A DNA stretch of 24,525 bases from JBNKEI01 sp050288705 (GTDB lineage: Bacteria > Myxococcota > Myxococcia > Myxococcales > UBA5297): assembly GCA_050288705.1 (NCBI GenBank), contig JBNKEI010000108.1, forward strand, positions 1-24,525. The letters are read 5' to 3'. The notes below the pieces were generated by a model that was not told the origin of the DNA, did no database searches, and saw only the letters and a list, made by a program, of their open reading frames with translations. Positions 1 through 6,509 of the stretch are shown here, in pieces; the stretch's first letter is position 1; each line of letters starts with the position of its first letter. A program made the position numbers and the translations under genes.

Positions 1-659
1 TTGACTTGCTTAAGCATTGATTTGTAATCACGAGACCATAAACCATGAGGTGCAAAATTGTTGGTTTCAAAACCAAACCAATTGACGCCGGTTAGTCTTC
101 CCGAACTATTGATGGGATTATCGACGGGATCGTCGATTGGACTATCAGCAGGATCGTCAGCGGGATTGTCAGCAGGATCGTCAGCAGGATCGTCAGTGGG
201 ATCGTCAGTGGGATTGTCAGTGGGACTATCAGTGGGATCGTCACCACCTCCCCTTTCAGCATCAAGTCCAATAAGGGTTGGCCACTGACTAGGGTCAGCG
301 CTAGAGCCACAAAACCCAAACGCAACTGATGCGCCCGCGGCGATTCTGCTATTTCGAGCTGTCGGCTTAACTTCTATCTTGTCATCAGTACCGACGCTGA
401 TTCCGTTCCAAATTTGCGAAATAACCGATCCGCCTAGATCAATCGTCACAGTCCAAGAGGTAACATCCTCGCTACTACTATTATGCAAGACGATCTCGGC
501 GCAATACCCTACTTGCCAGGCAGATTGTAAAGAAAGGCGGCATTCTAACTGGTTCACAGTTAGTGTTTCCGAATACGGTTGCGCTTCGGGGTTGCTTCCA
601 GCACTACAAGCACAGAGTAATAGTAAAAGATAATGAGCAGCAAATTTGCGTTCTTTCAT
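1..659 (-). CDS. CBM2-linker-GH5 endoglucanase, putative lipoprotein (C-terminal part beyond the window)
   Basis: This reading frame is open to the left edge; 219 residues are visible. Residues 1-18 form a lipoprotein-type signal (KERK, a leucine-rich core, then L-C-A-C with Cys18 as the likely lipidated residue and Ser19 at +2, which in the E. coli rule favours the outer membrane). Residues about 38-125 match family 2 carbohydrate-binding modules: a Cys40/Cys117 pair, Trp48, Trp69 and Trp84, and the FGF motif near the end. Residues 141-184 are a repetitive Asp/Pro/Thr/Ala linker. From 191 the sequence GVNWFGFET and then HGLWSRDYKSML is the start of a GH5 catalytic domain like that of the Acidothermus E1 endoglucanase. 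Expected role: hydrolysis of beta-1,4-glucan at the cell surface. The catalytic Glu residues lie outside the window. A GAGGAAA ribosome site lies about 7 nt before the ATG. Confidence 0.88.
   Translation of the reverse strand, partial: MKERKFAAHYLLLLLCACSAGSNPEAQPYSETLTVNQLECRLSLQSAWQVGYCAEIVLHNSSSEDVTSWTVTIDLGGSVISQIWNGISVGTDDKIEVKPTARNSRIAAGASVAFGFCGSSADPSQWPTLIGLDAERGGGDDPTDSPTDNPTDDPTDDPADDPADNPADDPADSPIDDPVDNPINSSGRLTGVNWFGFETNNFAPHGLWSRDYKSMLKQV
105..243. repeat. 12-bp tandem repeat coding for the cellulase linker
   Basis: There are eleven complete degenerate 12-nt units (105-236) and the start of a twelfth, of the type atcgtcagtggg on the plus strand. Read on the minus strand each unit gives a four-residue D-D/N/S-P-T/A/I/V block, forming the linker between the CBM2 and GH5 domains. 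Units differ mainly at third codon positions and by Thr/Ala/Ile/Val swaps, as expected of a repeat array that expands and contracts while staying in frame. Confidence 0.9.
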
Positions 660-772
660 AGAAACTTTCCTCGACAATCGTTTCGTTGGGCAAAGCAGCC
701 TACGGCGTATAGAGGTCCGCTCTTTAAAAAGTGGGTCACGCGTTCTCAACATCGTACCAGAACACCGACTGC

Positions 773-792
773 ACTACTTCTTGGCAAGTAGT
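773..792. other. Perfect inverted repeat, possible terminator after the kinase gene
   Basis: ACTACTT and AAGTAGT form a perfect 7-bp stem with a 6-nt loop. It lies between the kinase stop and the cellulase start, both on the minus strand. No T run follows in either direction, so a role as intrinsic terminator is only possible. I see no gene in 660-904. Confidence 0.35.
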
Positions 793-904
793 AGCGAGTG
801 AGTCGGGCGAGCAAATTCACCAGGCCTAGCCGGTCATTTTTGTAAATGTGAGCACCGGTTTTTTTCGATACTGGCGTGGTTTCCTCTCGATCGCACAGTG
901 CCCA

Positions 905-2611
905 TTACCGCAACACGGTGGGCTCTTGATCGAGGGTTGATATGCATTCTTTAGATTGGCACCATTGACGAATATTGCCGCTATTATGCTGCCACCAATC
1001 ATGTGCGTCTTGAAAACTCCACGCTCCGTTATCTTGGCAACGTTCAAGTCGACTCAAAATCTCTAGAGCGCTTTGCGGCCTTAGTGCAGGATCTTTGGAT
1101 AAACAATCTAAAAGCAACGACTCCAAATCTTGGGGAAGGGAAAAACCAACTCGTGCAGAAGGAGGCTCTGGCGGAGTATGCAATTGGTGCGCATATACTT
1201 GTACGGGATTTTTTTCGGTAAACAAATGGGTGGAAGTGATCAAAAAATACCCTACCGCTCCTAATGAATAAAGATCACTACGATGGTCAATTGCTTCCGG
1301 AGTAGTAATAGCTTCTGGAGACATATACAGCGGCGTTCCCACCAATGTTCCCAGTTGAGACAAAGCAGAATCACCTGCTTGATTGGTAAGTTTAACTAAT
1401 CCAAAATCTAATACTTTTATGAAGTCATATTGGCCTCCTCTTTCGCAAACATAAATATTAGATGGTTTAATATCGCGGTGTATTAATCCTTGACCATGGG
1501 CCTCGGCTAAGGACCCGGCAATCATTTTTAATAAGAAAATTACCCGAGACGCGGGTTGCGGCCCCGAACATGCAACCATTTCTTCTAAAGTAGCGCCATT
1601 CAAAAGCTCCATAGCATAATAAAATATTCCATCGGGGGTACGACCATAATCGTATATAGAAATTGTATTCGGGTGCGTAAGTTTCGCGCAAAGCTGCACT
1701 TCGCGCTCAAAACGTGCCAGATTTTCCGCGCCAGCTCTCTCCAGGGGAAGAAGTTTAATGGCGGTTGGGCGTCGCATCATGGCATGATTGGCGCGATATA
1801 CCTCTCCCATTCCTCCCTGCCCCAATCTTTCCTGAAGAACGTATTGGCCCAATTGCTTAGCTTCGTGAACTTCTCGCCGCATGCGATGAATAACTCCTGC
1901 CAATACTGCGCAAATTACTACCGTAATCATCCACCAAATAGTAGAAAAAATACCAATAAACCAGCGATCGCTAATGCTCAAAAATTGGTGTGAGGATATT
2001 TTCCAAAAAGGCAAAGAGATTACCCCCGAAGAGAGAATAATTGGAGCACCGCAAGCTAATGCAAGCAAGGCGGTATGAATAGCCGAACTAGGAACTAAAG
2101 CTGCCCTGGCTGCTAGAAATTGGGTAGCCGCCAACATCATTACCATGGTCATCAAATAAGTAGAAAGAATCGACCCTGCTCGAAAAACATCGGAATTGCT
2201 TAGCAATGAAAAAACACTGGAAAGCATGTCCGGCATTACTATTTCAGAAAGCATTTGGCAGCTAACCGACCATAACGTACTCGTAACTATGAGGGTTATT
2301 GCCTCGACAATATAAATATTGGCAACTGGTCTTGCCTGTCCACGAGCATAAAGCCATAAACCGAGAATAGCAAAGATTCCCACATAGCCTAAAACATAGC
2401 AGGATTCTAATAATCGATCACTGCGCCCCAAAGCAATGTCGGAAGCCATTTGCAACACAGTTAATACGAGAGTCAGAATAAATAGAAGCCTACCCAACAT
2501 GGATACTCGGCACTGGATTAGCCGCTCTGTATCTGGCGTAATGCGCGCTAGAGTTCCCCATTTTCGAGAAACTTGCGGGCGCACTAGAACTGGCATTTGC
2601 ATGGTACGCAT
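905..2611 (-). CDS. Membrane-bound Ser/Thr protein kinase (Hanks type, C-terminal kinase domain)
   Basis: This 568-residue protein puts a membrane domain before the kinase domain. Residues about 40-242 contain roughly six hydrophobic segments (near 40-58, 70-88, 98-118, 146-170, 178-200, 218-241). The kinase domain spans about 257-525: glycine loop GQGGMG at 264-269, catalytic Lys286 in AIK, HRDIKPSN at 378-385, DFG at 402-404, and GTPLYMSPE at 425-433. All key catalytic residues are present, so it should be active and phosphorylate cytoplasmic Ser/Thr targets. The arrangement is the reverse of PknB-like kinases, which have an N-terminal kinase domain and an external sensor. There is no long periplasmic domain, so the membrane part itself may sense the signal. 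No clear ribosome site precedes the ATG at 2611; ATGs at 2602 and 2596 are alternatives. The target is unknown; the divergent neighbour is the T2SSE N-domain gene. Confidence 0.93.
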   Translation of the reverse strand: MRTMQMPVLVRPQVSRKWGTLARITPDTERLIQCRVSMLGRLLFILTLVLTVLQMASDIALGRSDRLLESCYVLGYVGIFAILGLWLYARGQARPVANIYIVEAITLIVTSTLWSVSCQMLSEIVMPDMLSSVFSLLSNSDVFRAGSILSTYLMTMVMMLAATQFLAARAALVPSSAIHTALLALACGAPIILSSGVISLPFWKISSHQFLSISDRWFIGIFSTIWWMITVVICAVLAGVIHRMRREVHEAKQLGQYVLQERLGQGGMGEVYRANHAMMRRPTAIKLLPLERAGAENLARFEREVQLCAKLTHPNTISIYDYGRTPDGIFYYAMELLNGATLEEMVACSGPQPASRVIFLLKMIAGSLAEAHGQGLIHRDIKPSNIYVCERGGQYDFIKVLDFGLVKLTNQAGDSALSQLGTLVGTPLYMSPEAITTPEAIDHRSDLYSLGAVGYFLITSTHLFTEKNPVQVYAHQLHTPPEPPSARVGFSLPQDLESLLLDCLSKDPALRPQSALEILSRLERCQDNGAWSFQDAHDWWQHNSGNIRQWCQSKECISTLDQEPTVLR

Positions 2612-2983
2612 GCGTCTAATCTACGCGCGAAAGCCGATTAAGGTAAACACGATCCATGCGCCTCACGAAAAGATAGCACTCGAAATATACGCCCGTTCCC
2701 TACTTCTGCTCTCCACCTAGTTAACCGCCAATAAAAGTAATTATTTAGCAAAAAATAGGAAAGCCCCACAATAATGCCTCCTACAATTGGCTTAAAAATG
2801 AAGTAAAGAGTCGGCAAAGCTCGCCCTATTCTATTTACTTATTGACAAACCCCTGACGCCAACGAGGTGACGAAATACAGTCGGAATCAGCTTGCATAGA
2901 GCTCGACCCTACAGGATTTTCTTTGGCACGACCGTCGCAATCGGTTGGTCATAAGGTAATACTGACAAACGACGGAGGGAGAC
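2612..2983. other. Divergent intergenic region between kinase and T2SSE N-domain genes
   Basis: No coding sequence is supported in these 372 bases. They must carry both promoters. The part at about 2720-2850 is AT-rich. A TTGACA occurs at 2842-2847, but no good -10 box stands 16-18 bases after it. The octamer TGACAAAC occurs at 2843-2850 and again at 2963-2970. I see no tRNA, riboswitch or terminator here. Confidence 0.5.
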
Positions 2984-3493
2984 ATGTGCGTACGAAGGCC
3001 AATTGGCGAAATGCTCTTACAGCAAGGGAAAATCGACCCTATTCAATTGACCAGCGCTCTGGCCTATCAGCGCCGATGGGGTGGCAGAATCGGGCACGCC
3101 CTGGTCGCACTTGGGTTTATAAGTGAGCCTGAAGTACTGAAAACAGTTGGCAAGCAGCTAGATGTGCCGGTGGTCACCATTGGAAACAAAGTTATCCTTC
3201 CCTACATTTTGAAATTGCTCCCTGAAAAACTCATCCGCGCGTATCACGTCTTTCCGATGGCACTGCTTTCTGAAGCACCAGGAGGCCCGTTGCTGGTTGC
3301 CATGTCGGAACCAGGAAATCTTTTTGTGATTAAGGAGCTTTCATTTGCGGCAGGAATGGAAATTGTACCCGCGCTTGCCAGCGATTTGGATATTGACCAA
3401 GCGATTGCCCGCCATTTCGACAGATTGCCTTCTGAAGAACTGTTCGAACATATGGAGTTGCCGGTTACCATCGAAGAAGAGACCGAGGCATAA
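2984..3493 (+). CDS. Stand-alone GspE/MshEN N-terminal domain protein
   Basis: This 169-residue protein matches the N-terminal domain of type II secretion/type IV pilus ATPases (T2SSE_N, MshEN fold): IGEMLLQQGKI, then QLTSAL..Q, GGRIGHALVALGFISE, and KQLDVPVV. It ends after this domain and an acidic tail (EEETEA), with no Walker A or B motif and no ATPase domain. MshEN domains in ATPases bind cyclic di-GMP or dock to GspL-type partners. A solo copy may therefore be a c-di-GMP-responsive or docking module, which is inference. There is no signal peptide, so it should be cytoplasmic. A strong GGAGG site lies 6 nt before the ATG. Confidence 0.82.
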   Translation: MCVRRPIGEMLLQQGKIDPIQLTSALAYQRRWGGRIGHALVALGFISEPEVLKTVGKQLDVPVVTIGNKVILPYILKLLPEKLIRAYHVFPMALLSEAPGGPLLVAMSEPGNLFVIKELSFAAGMEIVPALASDLDIDQAIARHFDRLPSEELFEHMELPVTIEEETEA

Positions 3494-3655
3494 ACATCAC
3501 CAAGCTAAGCTCACCAACATGTAACACCCAACTGCCGCAATTGTACCAGCCCTTGACAAAGCCAGAGAACAACCCGAAGCAGATACTGTTATGATGCCAA
3601 AGAAGCAGGCAAACGACAACCAACTGGTCAGGGTAAAAAAGGAAACAATCGCGGC

Positions 3656-4354
3656 ATGGAACTTCTAAAAAAATACCGGCACACAGTCATCTGTGCTATT
3701 CTATTGCTTATACTTTCAGTTTTCGGTTGCGTCACCGTTGTCTTTCGATATCACTTCACCGGATGGCCCAGATACGGATTTTTGGCATGGAATTTATTTC
3801 TTGCCTGGGTCCCTTTTGGCATATCTATCATAATGAGTTACATCTATACATTTAGACCACAAAAGACAGCACGTTTTTTACTAATGCCTTTAGGTTTTAT
3901 TTGGCTTCTTTTTTATCCGAATGCTCCTTACATGATTACTGATTTTGTGCATTTCAGAGACACCAGAGGCTTGTTAATGTGGTACGACCTGGTAATTTAT
4001 TCAATATTTAGCTTCACCAGCTTTTTGCTTGGATTTGTATCGATATATTTAATTAGCGAAATTATAGAAAAGTGGATAAACAAAACTATCGCATGGCTAC
4101 TAATTGGATTCGTACTATTTTTAAGCAGTTTTGGAATTTATTTAGGCAGATTCATTAGATTAAACAGTTGGGACATCTTTGTAAATCCAGTCAGCCTACT
4201 AGCCACCGTATTGCAAAACATCAATAGACACTCAATTGCATTTTCCTTAATCTATGGCACTATGCTGACTTTAATCTATGCGTTTCTTTATGGGCTGACT
4301 TACCTAAAAAAAGAGAATGCCGACAAAAATGCTGAGAATAATTATGGCCAATAA
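3656..4354 (+). CDS. DUF1361 family multi-spanning membrane protein
   Basis: This 232-residue protein is almost entirely hydrophobic, with about six or seven transmembrane helices. I place it in DUF1361 from its size and the conserved-looking core WNLFLAWVPF near residues 45-54, WLLFYPNAPYMITDF near 83-97, and GRFIRLNSWDI near 164-174. The biochemical function of this family is not known. It acts in the inner membrane. AAGGAAA lies about 11 nt before the ATG. The hydrophilic C-terminus is Lys/Asn/Glu-rich. The neighbours on both sides are unrelated and separated by more than 150 bases, so it is probably a single transcription unit. Confidence 0.8.
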   Translation: MELLKKYRHTVICAILLLILSVFGCVTVVFRYHFTGWPRYGFLAWNLFLAWVPFGISIIMSYIYTFRPQKTARFLLMPLGFIWLLFYPNAPYMITDFVHFRDTRGLLMWYDLVIYSIFSFTSFLLGFVSIYLISEIIEKWINKTIAWLLIGFVLFLSSFGIYLGRFIRLNSWDIFVNPVSLLATVLQNINRHSIAFSLIYGTMLTLIYAFLYGLTYLKKENADKNAENNYGQ

Positions 4355-4440
4355 AGCACAAACGCACGATAGTGCAATCGCTGAAGAGGAATTAGATATA
4401 CAAGGAATCGAGTTCTAAGTTTGCTTGACAACCGAACAAT

Positions 4441-4476
4441 CCCCCCGGCCCGCTTTTCCAAAAAAAAGGGGGGGGG
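4441..4476. repeat. C6 ... A8G9 homopolymer tract with hairpin potential
   Basis: A run of six C (4441-4446) is followed by eight A (4460-4467) and nine G (4468-4476). The C run can pair with the G run, with TTTT/AAAA inside the loop. It lies in the 219-base gap between the DUF1361 gene and queF. It could be a poor terminator or a length-variable tract. No T run follows. Nothing else is recognised in 4355-4573. Confidence 0.5.
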
Positions 4477-4573
4477 TTATTCACCGCAGTCCGCGATATG
4501 CTAAACACGCCAACAAATAAGTGTCGTCGACAAATCAGTTTGCTCGCTGTTTGCAGTGTGGTAGCTTACTCCT

Positions 4574-4930
4574 ATGCCAACTAAACCAAGCAAAAACCTA
4601 GAAACCTTCCCCAATCCTAGCCCCGACCGCGATTACGAAATCGCTTTCGACTGCCCAGAGTTTACCTGCGTTTGCCCCATGACCGGGCAACCAGATTTTG
4701 CCCATTTTTCTATTCAGTACGTGCCTGACCGATTATGTGTTGAGCTGAAAAGCCTAAAGCTCTACCTCTGGTCTTTTCGCGACGAAGGGCACTTTCACGA
4801 AGCAGTGACTAACCGCATTTGCGATGACCTGTTCCAGCTATTGGCCCCTCGACGCATTAGCGTGGTGGGTGATTTTAACGTTAGGGGCGGAATCAGTACG
4901 GTGGTAACTGTGCATCGTGAAAAAAACTGA
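4574..4930 (+). CDS. queF: NADPH-dependent 7-cyano-7-deazaguanine reductase (preQ0 reductase)
   Basis: QueF reduces the nitrile of preQ0 to the aminomethyl group of preQ1, a step of queuosine synthesis for the wobble base of some tRNAs. The protein has 118 residues, the size of short unimodular QueF proteins. The signature FTCVCPMTGQPDFA holds the nucleophile Cys34 and acid Asp41 (equivalent to Cys55 and Asp62 in Bacillus subtilis). ELKSLKLY at 57-64 is the NADPH-binding family motif, and HFHE at 73-76 is also typical. No Shine-Dalgarno sequence is visible before the ATG. I found no preQ1 riboswitch upstream, and no queC, queD or queE is in the window. Confidence 0.96.
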   Translation: MPTKPSKNLETFPNPSPDRDYEIAFDCPEFTCVCPMTGQPDFAHFSIQYVPDRLCVELKSLKLYLWSFRDEGHFHEAVTNRICDDLFQLLAPRRISVVGDFNVRGGISTVVTVHREKN

Positions 4931-4951
4931 AGTAATGGTTCTGATGTTTTC

Positions 4952-4970
4952 GGGCTACAATTTGTAGCCC
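4952..4970. terminator. Hairpin after queF, possible terminator
   Basis: GGGCTAC and GTAGCCC form a perfect stem (extendable by two A-T pairs) with a short AT loop, 21 bases after the queF stop and about 107 before the next start. The T-rich stretch that would make it a classic intrinsic terminator is missing on the 3' side, so the call rests on position and stem strength. Confidence 0.5.
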
Positions 4971-5077
4971 CTAATCAACAATAAAACGTTAATTCATTAC
5001 TACTGCTTCCTCGATAAGCTAGTTGGCTTTCATTTTGCGAATAGAAGGCCCGTCCACCCTTGACTCACGAGGAAAGC

Positions 5078-6091
5078 ATGAATCGGTATTTGCTTTTTTT
5101 TCTGACCATACAATGCGTTTGCTCTTCGGCTGTTTTGGCAAAAGTAGTTTGGCGAGGCGATTTCGAAACTGGCGATATTTCTCAATGGTCAAAAGCACAA
5201 GCAACTAGCTCTGACCGTCTGCAAATAGTTACTTCTCCGGTAAACCAGGGCAAGTACGCTCTTCAAGTTATCGTGCGTCAAGGTGATAACCCGATTGGAG
5301 CCAGCGGAAATCGCAATGAGCTACTTTATTTAAGCTACGAACCACCGGGGAGCGAATACTACTACCGCTGGCAAACTATGTGGGACCCGAGTTTTCCCAG
5401 CGCAAACACTTGGCAGCTATTCACGCAGTGGCATCACAGTGGCAATAACGGTTCTCCGCCGATAGAATTTTATGTTTACGGAGAGACTATTCAATTGCGC
5501 ATAAATGCTAGCACTGTTGTTTGGTCCACTCCTTTAGAAAGAGGCAAATGGCACGATTTCATATTCCATGTAAAATGGTCGCCCAATAGCAATGAGGGTT
5601 TCATTGAGCTTTGGTTTGATGGAAATATAGCTATTCCCAAAATGAATGCCGCCACCCAGTTTCCGGGCATGACTAATTATCTCAAGCAAGGCTTGTATCG
5701 CAATAACATCATTTCCCAGGATGGTATTGTTTACCACGACGGATTTACTGTAGGCGAAACTCTGGAAGACGTTCAACCATCGGTTAAACCACCACCTGTG
5801 CAAGATCCTGAGCAGCAGCCAGATCCAGCAGTCCCCCCAGACCCCGACGAATCCAAAGAACCTGAAGATTCCAATCTCACGCCAGATCCCTTACCTGAAA
5901 CAGATTCCGACCCCACGCCAACTCCAGCCGAACCAGCTTCTGAGCCCACTGCTGGGTCCAATCCCGAAACCACGCCTACCGAAAAACCCGGTCTTCCGGC
6001 AACTTCTGGCTGTGGCGGCAGTGCAAACGGTGCGTTACTTTCCCCTTTGTTGCTGGGAGCCACCTTGGCTCTCCCTCGAAAAAGAAAATAG
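5078..6091 (+). CDS. Secreted polysaccharide lyase (heparin-lyase-I fold) with Pro-rich linker and C-terminal sorting tail
   Basis: The 337-residue protein starts at ATG 5078, which has GAGGAAA 2-8 nt upstream; an in-frame start 18 bases earlier lacks such a site. Residues 1-21 are a signal peptide (cleavage after AVLA). Residues about 24-228 fit the jelly-roll polysaccharide lyase family PF14099 (PL20/heparin-lyase-like), with RNEL at 79-82, WHH at 118-120 and NYLKQGLYR at 200-208, whose Tyr and Lys are candidate catalytic residues. It would cleave a uronic-acid polymer by beta-elimination; the substrate cannot be read from the sequence. Residues 234-308 form a Pro/Asp/Glu/Thr linker. The tail GCGG (311-314), hydrophobic segment 316-332 and RKRK end resembles MYXO-CTERM-like processing signals, implying surface anchoring or processing. 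Confidence 0.85.
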   Translation: MNRYLLFFLTIQCVCSSAVLAKVVWRGDFETGDISQWSKAQATSSDRLQIVTSPVNQGKYALQVIVRQGDNPIGASGNRNELLYLSYEPPGSEYYYRWQTMWDPSFPSANTWQLFTQWHHSGNNGSPPIEFYVYGETIQLRINASTVVWSTPLERGKWHDFIFHVKWSPNSNEGFIELWFDGNIAIPKMNAATQFPGMTNYLKQGLYRNNIISQDGIVYHDGFTVGETLEDVQPSVKPPPVQDPEQQPDPAVPPDPDESKEPEDSNLTPDPLPETDSDPTPTPAEPASEPTAGSNPETTPTEKPGLPATSGCGGSANGALLSPLLLGATLALPRKRK

Positions 6092-6168
6092 GACCAAGCT
6101 ATTCCTGCTTATTTGAAAACAGTTGATAGGTTGAAAACAGACGAAGCTTTGATTTGCGGGAGGGGAAA

Positions 6169-6492
6169 ATGTTTGATCACCGAAAAATGCTGGGCAACTT
6201 ATTCATTGGCTGGGCTATTGTCCAAGCAGTTCTTGCGGTAGTAATGCTAGCTATTGATGGCATGCCTACTAGTAATTTGTGGTTAGGGCTAGCCTATTGG
6301 GTACTTACTGCACTTTTAGTAGCAATTTATTTTTTCGCCGGTATTCGCCTTCGTGCGCATGATCCCCGATTACGTGTTCCCGCCATTGCACTTTCAGCGC
6401 TTGCCCTACTCTCTTTTCCTATCGGTACGGTATTAGGTATTTACGGCCTGTGGGCTATGTTGCGCAAACCTCGGGAAGCCGCTGCCGGGTAA
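6169..6492 (+). CDS. Small membrane protein of unknown function
   Basis: The product has 107 residues and three to four hydrophobic segments (near 11-30, 38-60, 73-98). It starts from ATG 6169, preceded by GGGAGGGG at 4-5 nt; a TTG 15 bases upstream is less likely. The ends are positively charged (DHRK, RKPRE), so it is probably an inner-membrane protein. I do not recognise the family. It follows the lyase gene by 77 bases on the same strand and could be cotranscribed with it. The next gene is convergent, with only a 17-base gap. Confidence 0.65.
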   Translation: MFDHRKMLGNLFIGWAIVQAVLAVVMLAIDGMPTSNLWLGLAYWVLTALLVAIYFFAGIRLRAHDPRLRVPAIALSALALLSFPIGTVLGIYGLWAMLRKPREAAAG

Positions 6493-6509
6493 ATTGAGCG
6501 CCAAAAACA

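Noticed and set aside
58..288. Plus-strand frame with Gly/Ser/Val repeats
   Set aside because: It is the antisense image of the 12-bp repeat in the cellulase linker; the minus-strand frame carries CBM2 and GH5 motifs, a signal peptide and a ribosome site.
3594..3668. 24-codon frame overlapping the start of the DUF1361 gene
   Set aside because: There is no ribosome site and no recognisable product; a leader peptide is possible but unsupported.
4344..4418. 24-codon frame overlapping the end of the DUF1361 gene
   Set aside because: It starts with an ATG and has an acidic product, but the ribosome site is poor and no similarity is known to me, so I do not call it a gene.
4355..4573. preQ1 riboswitch before queF
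   Set aside because: I searched by eye for the hairpin plus A-rich tail pattern of preQ1-I and found none; only the A8G9 tract and ordinary sequence are there.
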